Positions 1 through 8,293 are shown, counted from the stretch's first letter. The stretch is 37,119 nucleotides of DNA from Lactiplantibacillus xiangfangensis (GCF_001438845.1 NZ_JQCL01000013.1:1-37119); one strand, 5' to 3'. Program-made: numbers and translations. The notes: generated by a model from the sequence alone, not told the origin.

Positions 1-325
1 GAAAATGAACTGGTTTCCTCATAAAGTTCCTCATCAACAGCCGTTGACAAAGAGCCCTAATTTTGACACCTGTTTTTATTTGGATTAAAAGTTAAATTTA
101 GACTTGAGTGTTATTACATTAATGATACCTAGTCCGGTTGTCGCTGATAACATACGGTCGTGGGACCGGACCAAGCCTGAAAAGCGTCTTGCTCCTCGTC
201 TGGGACAATTGCAAAAAGCGCAACTCTGTGGCTGGGACCGTCCCCCAGAGCACCCAATTCTGTCCGATGGAGCGGCTAATTTTAGATTGTTCAATCTTTA
301 AAGCTATATTGAAGGATAAAAATGG
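1..325. other. non-coding left edge with CTGGGAC-type repeats
   Basis: I find no convincing gene here; short open frames have no ribosome binding site or recognisable product. About 150-275 carries several GGGAC/GTCCC modules (GTGGGACCGGACC, CGTCTGGGAC, GGCTGGGACCGTCCCC) that can fold on each other. The same CTGGGAC word reappears at 30041-30050 at the head of the longest intergenic repeat, so this is probably decayed intergenic repeat material. Just downstream of the ABC permease stop, AGATTG/CAATCT at 286-297 is a weak hairpin on the minus strand and not a convincing terminator. Confidence 0.4.
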
Positions 326-1543
326 TTACTTCAAAGTAAGTCCTCGTTTCAGATTACCCCAGAAGCCAAGTTCGTCCGTCTGGAGCATTAAGCCACCGTA
401 AATGCGGCCAATGTAGGCCATGCTACCAACGATCGTTGCAATCAATAGGAGCATTGAAATACCAGCTTGTAGGCCGGATGCAGTGTTATTGATTAAGCGC
501 AGCGGCATCAGGTACGACGAGAAGAACGGCACGTACGAGAAAACTCTGACAAACGTATTAGTGGGATTGCCTTGAAAGGCAAGGGCCACAGCAAAGGTGA
601 TTAGGTTAAGGTAGACGACTGGTTGTGACGCCTTACTAGCATCTTCAATCCGGGTCACGAGTGCGCCACAGAAAGCCGAAATAACGGTGTACAACAGGAC
701 GGCCAGAAGGGCAAAGAGCAAGTTGATCGATAACAAATTATGCAAGACTTGGTTGATCACCCCGGTATTTTGCGACCATAAGTTGGCCGTGACCCGGCTG
801 TGTTGTGCGACCTGAACAATCACTGCGCCCCCTAAGAGGTAAATTAAAAGTTGGGTCACAATTACGAGTAAGACCCCGTACACCTTACCGTTGAAGTATT
901 TCCGCGGTGTCGTGCTTGAGAAAATGACTTCCATGATCTTGGTCCCTTTTTCCGCGGCAATTTCTTGGGCCGTGATGGATGAATAGGTCGTCAGAATTAA
1001 GTAAACAAAGAAAACGATGATGTAGAAAGAAATTCGTTTAGCCAGTTTGTTCGTGGCGGTCTTTTTTTGTAACGACTGCTTAAACTTTGGTTGAACCGCT
1101 AAAGCCCGTGTCTGCTTGGGCGATAGTTTAGCTAAACGCAGGTTTAAGGCCGTTTGGTTAGTCGCTAAGAACCGTTGAATTTTAGCTTGATCACCACTAT
1201 TGACGGCGTCGGGTCCGTGAAAGGTTGCTTTTAACTGTTGATCCTGCATAGATAAGGTCAGGTAGCCGTTGATATCACTGCGCTTAGTGGCCCGTTGCGC
1301 ACTAGCGACGGTGTCGTACTTATCAGTGGTTGCCACGCCGCTACTTTGGATGAAGTTCGCACGGAGCTGCGTGTCCTTACTGATGACGGCGATATCGCTC
1401 TTACTTTGACTGGGTACCGCTAAGTAGGAGAGACCAAAAGACAAGCCGACGAAGAGAAAGGGCATTAAGACTAGCGTCAAAAAGCTCCATGATTTGACCT
1501 GACGTAGATAAGTTTCTAACGTAACGATCCAAGTCTTATTCAT
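326..1543 (-). CDS. ABC-2 type exporter permease, NatB-like
   Basis: Membrane subunit of an ABC exporter working with the ATPase encoded just upstream. The 405-residue protein has one N-terminal membrane helix, a roughly 150-residue extracytoplasmic domain, and then a cluster of about five helices starting at IIVFFVYLILTTYSS. The stretch AEKGTKIMEVIFSSTTP after the second helix is typical of the NatB/YhaP family, associated with Na+ or drug efflux; the substrate cannot be told from sequence. The start is the ATG at 1543, 8 bases after AGGAGG; an in-frame GTG at 1552 overlaps that ribosome binding site and is less likely. It overlaps the ATPase stop by 8 bases, so the two are probably translationally coupled. 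Confidence 0.9.
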   Translation of the reverse strand: MNKTWIVTLETYLRQVKSWSFLTLVLMPFLFVGLSFGLSYLAVPSQSKSDIAVISKDTQLRANFIQSSGVATTDKYDTVASAQRATKRSDINGYLTLSMQDQQLKATFHGPDAVNSGDQAKIQRFLATNQTALNLRLAKLSPKQTRALAVQPKFKQSLQKKTATNKLAKRISFYIIVFFVYLILTTYSSITAQEIAAEKGTKIMEVIFSSTTPRKYFNGKVYGVLLVIVTQLLIYLLGGAVIVQVAQHSRVTANLWSQNTGVINQVLHNLLSINLLFALLAVLLYTVISAFCGALVTRIEDASKASQPVVYLNLITFAVALAFQGNPTNTFVRVFSYVPFFSSYLMPLRLINNTASGLQAGISMLLLIATIVGSMAYIGRIYGGLMLQTDELGFWGNLKRGLTLK

Positions 1544-2435
1544 GTACGCCACCTCCTGCTTCGGTTCGGAAAATTTCGTCTAGGGTTGGTGGTTGCTGGC
1601 TAAATTCTGGAACGTAATGGCCGGCCGTCACCGCGTCAAAGATGGCTGGACCAACGTTGGCGTCGGCTAATTGCAGCTGATACCGTTGTGGACCAATCGT
1701 TTTGACATTCGTTACGCCATTCAGTGCGGCTAGCTGGTCGCTGGTCCAATCAGTGGTCAAGAATAGGCGGGTCCGGCCAAATTGTTGACGAACATCGTCG
1801 ATCGTGCCTTTGAGTACGGCTTGCCCGTTGCGCAACATGACGAGGGCGTCGCAGATTTCTTCAACGTTACTCATATCGTGACTTGAAAAAATAATAGTCG
1901 CGCCCCGTTGTTTAGCGTCTAAGATGGCCTGCTTTAATAAGTCGGCGTTGACTGGGTCCAGGCCGCTAAACGGTTCGTCTAGGATAATCAGTTGTGGATC
2001 GTGAATCAGGGTGCAGATCAATTGGACTTTTTGTTGGTTCCCCTTGGAGAGCTTTTTAATGCGGTCACTGGGTTGTCCTTTGACAGCGAAGCGTTGCATC
2101 CATTCCTTAATCTTGGGCTTAGTAATACTAGCCGGTTGATTTTTTAAGCGTGCTAAGTAGACAATTTGTTGGGTAATGGTTAGTTTGGGCATTAGACTAC
2201 GTTCTTCAGGTAAGTAACCAATTTGGTTATAGTCATCCGCAGTTAGCGGTTGCCCATTCCAAGTAATTTGGCCGTCGAATGCGAGAAAGTTGAGAATACT
2301 GTGAAACGTGGTTGATTTACCAGCCCCGTTTTGACCGATTAACCCCATGATTTCCCCGTCATGGACGTCAAACGAAACGTCGTTTAACGCTTTAACCGTG
2401 CCAAAGGTTTTACTAATGTGTGCTACCGATAGCAT
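1536..2435 (-). CDS. ABC transporter ATP-binding protein, NatA-like
   Basis: Cytoplasmic ATPase subunit (299 residues) that powers the neighbouring NatB-like permease. It shows Walker A (GQNGAGKST, about residues 36-44), a degenerate signature (LSKGNQQK), Walker B (LIILDEPFSGLDP) and the switch histidine (SSHDM). The C-terminal 80 residues form the extra domain common in NatA/CcmA-type exporters. ogt ends 75 bases upstream on the same strand, so a joint ogt-ABC transcript is possible, though no functional link is known. The ATG is preceded by a G-rich site (GGGGGCG). Confidence 0.93.
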   Translation of the reverse strand: MLSVAHISKTFGTVKALNDVSFDVHDGEIMGLIGQNGAGKSTTFHSILNFLAFDGQITWNGQPLTADDYNQIGYLPEERSLMPKLTITQQIVYLARLKNQPASITKPKIKEWMQRFAVKGQPSDRIKKLSKGNQQKVQLICTLIHDPQLIILDEPFSGLDPVNADLLKQAILDAKQRGATIIFSSHDMSNVEEICDALVMLRNGQAVLKGTIDDVRQQFGRTRLFLTTDWTSDQLAALNGVTNVKTIGPQRYQLQLADANVGPAIFDAVTAGHYVPEFSQQPPTLDEIFRTEAGGGVHE

Positions 2436-2509
2436 TGTGTCGCCCCCAATACATAGAATATGTTCATAATGGCATAACTCCGTAAGTCAGGCAAGTTTCC
2501 GCTAATTTA

Positions 2510-3004
2510 TCACGCGTTATTTTTCTCGAGGCTCAACAGGGCCGTTTTCATCACTAAACCACCCCGATAGCCACCTAACGTGCCATCCTTGCGCAAGACG
2601 CGGTGGCAGGGGACGACAATTAGGAGCGGATTTTTACCCACGGCACTCGCAATCGCGCGGACAGCAGTCGGTCGGTTTAAAGTGGTGGCTAATTCGGAAT
2701 AGGTCACCGTTTGACCGTATGGAATTTGTTGTAAGGCGTGCCACACTTGGCGTTGAAATGGGGTGCCGGACGTTTGGTCAAGGAAAAGGTCAAAGGACTG
2801 GGATGTGCCGGTTAAATAAGTTGTTAAGGCAGTTGCTGCGACTTGGTTAGCTTGCTGATCGATGGATGGTGTCGCCTCAGGGTAAAAGCGTTGCCATTCA
2901 TTTTTGGGACCGTTAGCACTCCCAACGAAGGCTAAGCCTTGAATGGTACTCCCAAGCCAGTAGGTCTGGTGATCAATGGTCACTGAACTTAAAACGAGCT
3001 TCAT
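2510..3004 (-). CDS. ogt: methylated-DNA-[protein]-cysteine S-methyltransferase
   Basis: Suicide DNA-repair enzyme that moves the alkyl group from O6-alkylguanine onto its own cysteine. The active-site motif PCHRV is at residues 132-136 (Cys133). The helix-turn-helix 'arginine finger' region is visible as NRPTAVRAIASAVGKNP, and GGYRGG follows the active site as expected. At 164 residues it is full length for an Ogt without the Ada N-terminal part. I chose the ATG at 3004, preceded by GTGAGG at 8 bases; an upstream in-frame start would add 19 residues through the promoter. It is divergent from an AdaA-type regulator and so probably induced by alkylation damage, the arrangement known as AdaA/AdaB in Bacillus. 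Confidence 0.95.
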   Translation of the reverse strand: MKLVLSSVTIDHQTYWLGSTIQGLAFVGSANGPKNEWQRFYPEATPSIDQQANQVAATALTTYLTGTSQSFDLFLDQTSGTPFQRQVWHALQQIPYGQTVTYSELATTLNRPTAVRAIASAVGKNPLLIVVPCHRVLRKDGTLGGYRGGLVMKTALLSLEKNNA

Positions 3005-3013
3005 AATGTTGAC

Positions 3014-3055
3014 CTCACTTTGTTTGATTATCGCCAGTATAGCAGACAAAGTGAG
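3014..3055. promoter_or_regulatory. 10-bp perfect inverted repeat around the ogt -10 box
   Basis: CTCACTTTGT (3014-3023) and ACAAAGTGAG (3046-3055) are perfect inverted arms separated by 22 bases. Between them on the minus strand is a TATACT -10 box (3036-3041). The proximal arm also covers the ogt ribosome binding site. One arm lies upstream of the -10, outside the expected transcript, so a DNA-binding-protein operator fits better than an RNA hairpin. AdaA is the obvious candidate binder, but that is inference. Confidence 0.5.
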
Positions 3056-3117
3056 CAGCAATGTTTAAGAATCTTGCTTTTTAATGTGGGATAAGGTTAT
3101 GCTGACAGAAAAGCGGT

Positions 3118-3139
3118 TATACTGCTGGTATGGAGGTGA
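3118..3139 (+). promoter_or_regulatory. adaA -10 box and ribosome binding site
   Basis: TATACT at 3118-3123 is a good -10 box, but 17 bases upstream I see only GGTTAT, which is not a usable -35. A weak -35 is what an activator-dependent promoter would show. GGAGGTGA at 3132-3139 fixes the start at the ATG at 3145 rather than the ATG at 3130. Confidence 0.45.
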
Positions 3140-3144
3140 GTGTG

Positions 3145-3684
3145 ATGGGACCAACTAAGCGTCAGTGGAAAGCCATTCAATCAAATGACGATCATGCCGA
3201 TGGGCAATTTTATTACGGTGTGATGAGTACGGGGATTTTTTGTCGTCCCAGCTGTAGGTCCAGATTGCCGTTACAACGCAACGTTCAAATCTTTAAAACA
3301 CCTACCGCAGCCATTGAAGCGGGCTTGCGACCTTGCAAACGGTGTCGGCCAACTGGTGACTTAGTTTCACCGGATGTTTGGGTGACAGAAATCAAAACGA
3401 TTATTGAACACCATTATGCGGAAAATTTAACTTTAACGGAACTGGCTACGTTAGCGCACGGGGCGCCGTATTATTTACATCACGTGTTTCGGCGGGCAAC
3501 TGGGCTGACACCGTTAGCGTATTTACAACAAGTTAGGTTAGAACATGCGCAGGAATTGCTACGAGGGACTACTTGGACCGTGCAGGTGATTGCGCAGCAA
3601 TGTGGGTTCCGTTCGTCCAGTTATTTCAGTACTCAGTTCAAGGCGGCGATTGGGCAGACACCGCGCGCATTTCGGGAAAAGTAA
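3145..3684 (+). CDS. adaA: AdaA-type methylphosphotriester-sensing AraC-family activator
   Basis: Sensor and activator of the adaptive response to alkylating agents. Residues 1-75 are the Ada zinc domain: Cys33, Cys37, Cys64 and Cys67 (FCRPSC, RPCKRC), with the same 4/27/3 spacing as E. coli Ada Cys38/42/69/72. In that family one cysteine accepts a methyl group from DNA phosphotriesters, which turns on DNA binding. Residues 85-179 are the double AraC helix-turn-helix, ending QFKAAIGQTPRAFR. It lacks a methyltransferase domain; the separate Ogt protein divergent from it supplies that activity, so together they equal a split Ada. GGAGGTGA precedes the chosen ATG. Confidence 0.93.
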   Translation: MGPTKRQWKAIQSNDDHADGQFYYGVMSTGIFCRPSCRSRLPLQRNVQIFKTPTAAIEAGLRPCKRCRPTGDLVSPDVWVTEIKTIIEHHYAENLTLTELATLAHGAPYYLHHVFRRATGLTPLAYLQQVRLEHAQELLRGTTWTVQVIAQQCGFRSSSYFSTQFKAAIGQTPRAFREK

Positions 3685-3740
3685 GTAACCGGAATAAATG
3701 TCGTTTAGAAATTAGTTATGAAGGTTCCAGCCTTTTAACT

Positions 3741-3809
3741 GAAACGTGGGCAAAAAGGCAGTTTGTTCCACGTTAATGCTCACAACCTAGCCGCCTTTTT
3801 GCCCACTCT
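3741..3809. repeat. intergenic hairpin repeat, copy A (inner stem deleted)
   Basis: The outer arms GTGGGCAAAAAGGC (3747-3760) and GCCTTTTTGCCCAC pair perfectly over 14 bases. The element runs from GAAACGTGGG to CCCACTCT, the boundaries shared with the copies at 17931, 24999 and 30105. It lacks the inner variable stem and the CGCTTAAC side of the internal loop: GTTCC runs straight into ACGTTAATGCTCAC. It lies between convergent adaA and the LysM gene. Confidence 0.8.
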
Positions 3810-3839
3810 AAAAAAAGAGACACCAATAAATGGTATCTC
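3810..3839 (-). terminator. intrinsic terminator of the LysM gene
   Basis: On the minus strand GAGATACCA - TTTAT - TGGTGTCTC forms a 9-bp stem with one U-G pair, followed by seven Ts. It begins about 20 bases after the stop codon. Confidence 0.85.
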
Positions 3840-3858
3840 AGTGATTTAACGTATTTAT

Positions 3859-4917
3859 TTAGTACCAACCATTATTGAGCCAGAACGTTTTAGCGGCGCT
3901 CCATGAACCATAACGGTTTTGAACGTACGTATTGGCAGTAGCTTCCTGATTAGCAGGTGAGTAATCGCCATTTAATAACGATTTGGTTAATTGATACTTA
4001 CCATAGAATTGACCGTTAGTTGCCGTGTAAGAGCCACCGGATTCGTGAGAAGCAATCCATGCTTGGGCTGCTGATTCTGACGTATCGGTCGTTGCCGTAG
4101 TCGTTGTGGTAGCAGCTGGGGCTTTGGCCTGACTAGATGCGGCTGAACTAGTGCTTTGGCTAGGTGCTTGACTGGCAACACTAGTCGTTGAACTAGCTTT
4201 AGCTTGGCTCGTTGCACTCGCTTGGCTAGCAGCACTCACTGGTGCAGTACTGGTTTGGCTGGCGCTTTGTTGAACGGCTTTAGGTGCTTGGCTGGCACTG
4301 CTGCTAGTGGCGCTGGTTGAACTGGCCGACTTAGCTTGGCTAGCGGGTGCTTGACTTGCCGTACTCGTCACTGAAGCAGCGCTAGCTTGGCTGGTGCTAC
4401 TGCTACTGCTCGTAACGCTAGTTGAGCTAGCAGACTTAGCTTGGCTAACTGGCGCCTGACTAACAGTTTGTGTTGCTGAAGCTGCACTAACTTGGCTAGT
4501 ACGACTGCTACTGGCAACGCTGGTCGTTGATGCGGCACTAGTTTGGCTAGTTGCGTGTTGAGTAGTTGTTGTCATAGTTTTAGTACTGCTACTATTCGAA
4601 GTTACCGGTGTCGTACTAGTGTTAGCACTAGCTGGAGCGGTCGTAACGGCGCCCATTGGAACGACTGCGTGCGCCGTCGTTTTCTTAACCACGTGGCGGG
4701 TGTTAACGTTGAGCTTATCACCGATGTAAATTAAGTTGACGTTTTTTAAATGGTTAATTTTTTGAATCGCTTTAACGGTCGACTTATGTGTCACGGCGAT
4801 TTCGCTAACCGTATCACCGGCTTTGACAGTCACCGTGTCAGCCTTAGCAGCGGTCGTGCCGAGGGCGATCGCGCCAGTTGCGGCTAATGATGATAATAAT
4901 ATGTTTTTAACTTTCAT
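3859..4917 (-). CDS. secreted LysM protein with AST-rich linker and transglycosylase-like C-terminus
   Basis: Probable secreted peptidoglycan-acting enzyme, 352 residues. Order: signal peptide (about 1-27, ending TTAAKA); one LysM domain (about 28-73, VTVKAGDTVSEIA) that should bind glycan; a linker of about 190 residues made almost only of Ala, Ser, Thr and Gln; and a C-terminal domain with Glu292 in SHESGGSY followed by GQFYGKYQL, like the transglycosylase-type domains of lactobacillus cell-wall proteins. Such AST linkers are known O-glycosylation targets in L. plantarum, and two glycosyltransferase genes of the right family are divergent from it. I chose the ATG at 4917, with GGGAG about 10 bases upstream; the GTG at 4929 sits on that site. 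Confidence 0.85.
   Translation of the reverse strand: MKVKNILLSSLAATGAIALGTTAAKADTVTVKAGDTVSEIAVTHKSTVKAIQKINHLKNVNLIYIGDKLNVNTRHVVKKTTAHAVVPMGAVTTAPASANTSTTPVTSNSSSTKTMTTTTQHATSQTSAASTTSVASSSRTSQVSAASATQTVSQAPVSQAKSASSTSVTSSSSSTSQASAASVTSTASQAPASQAKSASSTSATSSSASQAPKAVQQSASQTSTAPVSAASQASATSQAKASSTTSVASQAPSQSTSSAASSQAKAPAATTTTTATTDTSESAAQAWIASHESGGSYTATNGQFYGKYQLTKSLLNGDYSPANQEATANTYVQNRYGSWSAAKTFWLNNGWY
4312..4521 (-). repeat. two 105-bp units in the AST linker
   Basis: A stretch beginning GCTGGTTGAACTGGCCGACT (4312) recurs imperfectly at 4417 (GCTAGTTGAGCTAGCAGACT). The period is 105 bp, or 35 residues, so the frame is kept. Each unit encodes a SQAP-SQAKSASSTS-type block. Such repeats can change linker length between strains by slippage or recombination. 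Confidence 0.65.
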
Positions 4918-5228
4918 ACGGATGTTCACTCCCTGTATTTAAATGTATTCACTTTGAATTTTAACATTTAGGGCGCGATTAGTTAAGCGGTAACAAAAAT
5001 AATTAGGCACTTGGCGCATAAAGTTAGCCAAATCGTGTCAATTAATTAGTGAATAGTATGACTAGTTGAAAGTAGTCGTCAATTTTGACGATGGAAAAGT
5101 AAACGCTCAAATTAGGTCGATAAGACTGATGAAATGGTAAAGTCTGTGAGTAAATTACAAACCGGGTGCTCGAAGTTTGCTATAATCATAGGCGTCAGGC
5201 ACATTGTGGACACGAGGGAGCGAAAAAT
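4918..5228. promoter_or_regulatory. LysM gene / gtfA divergent intergenic region
   Basis: Non-coding and AT-rich. TATAAT at 5181-5186 is preceded by TG one base away (extended -10), placing a gtfA start of transcription near 5193; the -35 is weak. GAGGGAG at 5214-5220 is the gtfA ribosome binding site. CGTCAATTTTGACG near 5077-5090 is a short palindrome of unknown role. No clear promoter for the LysM gene was identified. Confidence 0.5.
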
Positions 5229-6770
5229 ATGTATTATTTTGTTAATACCAGTATTAATCCCAAAAAATCAGGGATCGAACACGCTGAAATGAAGCGGCTA
5301 GCACTTTTTAATCAGCATCAGGTGCCCGCCAAAATGGTGACGCGTTTCTTTTCATTGTCACTACATAAAACATTAAAAGACGCCGGTATTGCGGAAGCTA
5401 ATCAGATTAATTTATTTGATTACTTGCAACAATCATCGGATTTTAAACCAGTTAAGCTAACGATTGAAGATTTACACCTAGCCGATGATTTACGAATTGA
5501 AGCGGATGGACGCAATTACATTGTTTATCAGCGTGACCAATTGCTGATGCGCGTCAATACGTTTGCGAACACGCAAAAACAATTGAACAACGTTCAGTAC
5601 TATGACCAAAAAGGAAAGTTGGTCAAGACGGATTGGTACGATACACGTGGGTTCAAGGGACTAGAACAGTTTTATACGTTTGATGGGCAGGTTGCCAGTG
5701 AACAAGTCTTTGATCCTGACGGCAACGTGGTGTATCAGACCTTTCACATGCCGGACCGGCAAAGCCAAGTCCAGAACTCACTGTACCGGTTTGTGAATTA
5801 TCACGGTCAGGATTGGTCGTTTACGGGTGAAACGGCAATGACGACGTTCTTCCTAGATGAATTAAATCGGAAGACGCCCGGTGCAGTTTTCGTAATTGAC
5901 CGGACTTACGAACTCGCTTATGCGGCCTTAAACATGCAGACCAAAGCCTTTAAAGTGATGCATTTACACAGTAATCACGTGAACGATCCGGCACATCCAC
6001 AGACCGCCACTTTGAACTTTAATTATGCCTATGCGTTGCATAACTTATCTCAGTGGAATGGTGTGATTGCATCAACGGAACAACAAACGCAGGATTTCGT
6101 TGCTCGCTATGGAAGCAAGCCGGCAACGTATACGATTCCGGTTGGGATCGTTCCCGATGCGACCTTAAAAGCTAGACATCCAGCTTGGAAGACGCGGACG
6201 CCCGGAAAGATTATTTTTGTGGCGCGGTTAGCGGAAGAAAAGCAACAGGACCAAGTGATTCGGGCATTTAAACAAGTTCGGCAAACGGTGAAGAATGCGA
6301 CGCTGGATTTCTGGGGTTACGCTAACGGGGATACTGGCAAGAAATTAAAACAATTAGTCACGGATCTGAACCTAACGGATAGCGTGACGTTTAACGACTA
6401 TACGACTGATTTGACGAGTGTGTATAATCACGCTCAACTCGCGATGCTAACGTCGCGGGCGGAAGGTTTTGCTTTGGCACTCTTAGAAGGCCAAGCCCAC
6501 GGTGTGCCACAGGTGGCGTACGACGTTAAATACGGTCCACGAGACATTATTCGAGACGGTCAAGATGGGATCTTAGTCCCCGTTAATAATGAAGCTGCGT
6601 TAGCGACTGCAATGATCGACTTATTGAGTGATTCTGATAAAAGTCAGGCGTTCAGCAAGCAAGCCTATGAAGACGCAAAACGGTATGGAACCGACGCGGT
6701 CTGGCAACGTTGGGAGCCATTGATGGCAGCAGCGAAGGCGTTTTACCAAACGGAAGGTGGGGAAGCATAA
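5229..6770 (+). CDS. gtfA: GtfA-type protein O-glycosyltransferase (TagE5-like)
   Basis: GT4-family, GT-B-fold glycosyltransferase of 513 residues, probably cytoplasmic. Residues 1-200 resemble the N-terminal domain of TagE/GtfA proteins (MYYFVNTSINPKKSGIEHAE). The C-terminal half is the nucleotide-sugar domain: FVARLAEEKQQDQ, then an intact E-x7-E pair Glu412/Glu420 (EGFALALLE), then HGVPQVAYDVKYGPRDII. In L. plantarum the GtfA/GtfB (TagE5/TagE6) pair is reported to be jointly required for O-glycosylation of secreted AST-domain proteins; the family was first annotated as teichoic acid glucosyltransferases, which stays an alternative. The ATG at 5229 follows GAGGGAG. The stop overlaps the gtfB start (TAATG). 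Confidence 0.85.
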   Translation: MYYFVNTSINPKKSGIEHAEMKRLALFNQHQVPAKMVTRFFSLSLHKTLKDAGIAEANQINLFDYLQQSSDFKPVKLTIEDLHLADDLRIEADGRNYIVYQRDQLLMRVNTFANTQKQLNNVQYYDQKGKLVKTDWYDTRGFKGLEQFYTFDGQVASEQVFDPDGNVVYQTFHMPDRQSQVQNSLYRFVNYHGQDWSFTGETAMTTFFLDELNRKTPGAVFVIDRTYELAYAALNMQTKAFKVMHLHSNHVNDPAHPQTATLNFNYAYALHNLSQWNGVIASTEQQTQDFVARYGSKPATYTIPVGIVPDATLKARHPAWKTRTPGKIIFVARLAEEKQQDQVIRAFKQVRQTVKNATLDFWGYANGDTGKKLKQLVTDLNLTDSVTFNDYTTDLTSVYNHAQLAMLTSRAEGFALALLEGQAHGVPQVAYDVKYGPRDIIRDGQDGILVPVNNEAALATAMIDLLSDSDKSQAFSKQAYEDAKRYGTDAVWQRWEPLMAAAKAFYQTEGGEA

Positions 6771-8281
6771 TGTATTTTTTTGTTAATCAATACGTGATGG
6801 CCTTAAATTCCGGTGTGGAACACGCGGAGTTTAAGCGGCTGCAATTATTCAAAGAACACCAAACACCGGCCAAGCTGGTCACCCGCCAGTTTGACGGTTT
6901 GTTACATCAAAATATGCGGCGGTTTAATCTGGAAGACAATCAAATGGCGAACCTCTTTGATTTCTTCCGGGGAACGGCAACGTTTGAACCGCACGTTTTG
7001 AAGATTGAAGATTTAAATTGGCCAGGGGCTTACGAAATTAAGCCTAACCCGAACGTGAGCGAAGTGCATGCCGGTGACCGGTTGATCGCCAAAGTTCACT
7101 TTGTCCCGAGTACGGTTGGCCACGTTTATTACGTGGAAATTTTTGATAAATTCAATAACCGGGTTCAACGAACTGACTATGACGAACGGGGATTCAAAGC
7201 CCGGGATCAGTTTATTGCGCCGAATGGTGAAGCGGTAACGGATATTTTTTATCGGCCGGATGGCAGTCGCTTTGCGGAACAATACTACGCACACGACGGT
7301 AACGGCGCGAACACGGTCTCAATGTGTAAGTTGATTGGGTACCATGGTAAAGACTATTACTTTAATGGTGAATTAGAATTTTACCGGTTCTTCTTAGATG
7401 AATTAAACCGTGCTAATGGCGAAAATAACGTCTTCATCGCGGACCGACCATTAGCGGCACAGTGGCCGGTTATCAACATGCAAAGCAAGGCTCAGAAGTA
7501 TTTATGGTTACCAACACCGCATACGGTCGATCCACAAGACCAGGTCTATGCTAATTTGAATAACGCTTACGTCTATGGAATTCACGAGTACTTAACGTCC
7601 TTAGACGGAGTCATTACCAGCACCCCACAACAACGTGATGATCTTAGTAAGTGGTTAGGTGGTAAGCCCAAACGGCCAATCCGGGCAATCTCAGCCGCGG
7701 TCGTTTCCAAAGACCAGGCCAGTCAGCCACACGTTGCCATGAGTGCACGGCGGTCCCACCAAATTATTTATACTGGACGCGTTGATAATGAACGGCGTGT
7801 CGACCAAATCATTACGGCCTTCTCACAAGTTCGGCGTCGGATTAAGGACGCAACCTTACTGATTCACGGGTACGGTGGTGCCGTCGATGCACTTAAAGAA
7901 CAGGTGAAGAAGCTTGATTTGGACAGTGTTGTGACCTTTGCGGGTTACCAAGTCGATTTGCAACAGGACTACAATCTGTCGGGGGCTTACGTTTACGCTG
8001 GGGAAAGCGATGCGCAGCCCTTATCGCTAATCGAAGCACTTAGTCACGGGGTTCCTGCCGTGGCGTACGATATCAATTACGGTCCAAAAGATATCATCAA
8101 AGACGGCCGCAATGGTTACCTGGTTAAGAATGGTGCGGTCAATCAACTCGTGACCGCCTTAACGAAGGTTCTGGAAAATCCACAACGTCAACAAAAAATG
8201 AGTGACGCGGCGTACCGTAGTAGTACGCAGTATAGTAGCGATGCTGTCTGGAAACAGTGGCAAGTTATTGTAAAAGATTAG
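6770..8281 (+). CDS. gtfB: GtfB-type partner glycosyltransferase (TagE6-like)
   Basis: Paralogue of the upstream gene along its whole length (503 residues; both begin MY-FVN and share SGVEHAEFKRL-LF). The sugar-nucleotide domain is present (IYTGRVDNERRVDQ, HGVPAVAYDINYGPKDII), but the first Glu of the E-x7-E motif is replaced: the aligned pair is Asp414/Glu422 (DAQPLSLIE). In serine-rich-repeat glycoprotein systems GtfB is the non-catalytic partner of GtfA, and this substitution fits that role. The ATG shares one base with the gtfA stop, and the AGGTGGGG at its ribosome binding site lies within the end of gtfA, so the two are translationally coupled and probably form one complex. Confidence 0.85.
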   Translation: MYFFVNQYVMALNSGVEHAEFKRLQLFKEHQTPAKLVTRQFDGLLHQNMRRFNLEDNQMANLFDFFRGTATFEPHVLKIEDLNWPGAYEIKPNPNVSEVHAGDRLIAKVHFVPSTVGHVYYVEIFDKFNNRVQRTDYDERGFKARDQFIAPNGEAVTDIFYRPDGSRFAEQYYAHDGNGANTVSMCKLIGYHGKDYYFNGELEFYRFFLDELNRANGENNVFIADRPLAAQWPVINMQSKAQKYLWLPTPHTVDPQDQVYANLNNAYVYGIHEYLTSLDGVITSTPQQRDDLSKWLGGKPKRPIRAISAAVVSKDQASQPHVAMSARRSHQIIYTGRVDNERRVDQIITAFSQVRRRIKDATLLIHGYGGAVDALKEQVKKLDLDSVVTFAGYQVDLQQDYNLSGAYVYAGESDAQPLSLIEALSHGVPAVAYDINYGPKDIIKDGRNGYLVKNGAVNQLVTALTKVLENPQRQQKMSDAAYRSSTQYSSDAVWKQWQVIVKD

Positions 8282-8293
8282 CTGAAAATAGAA

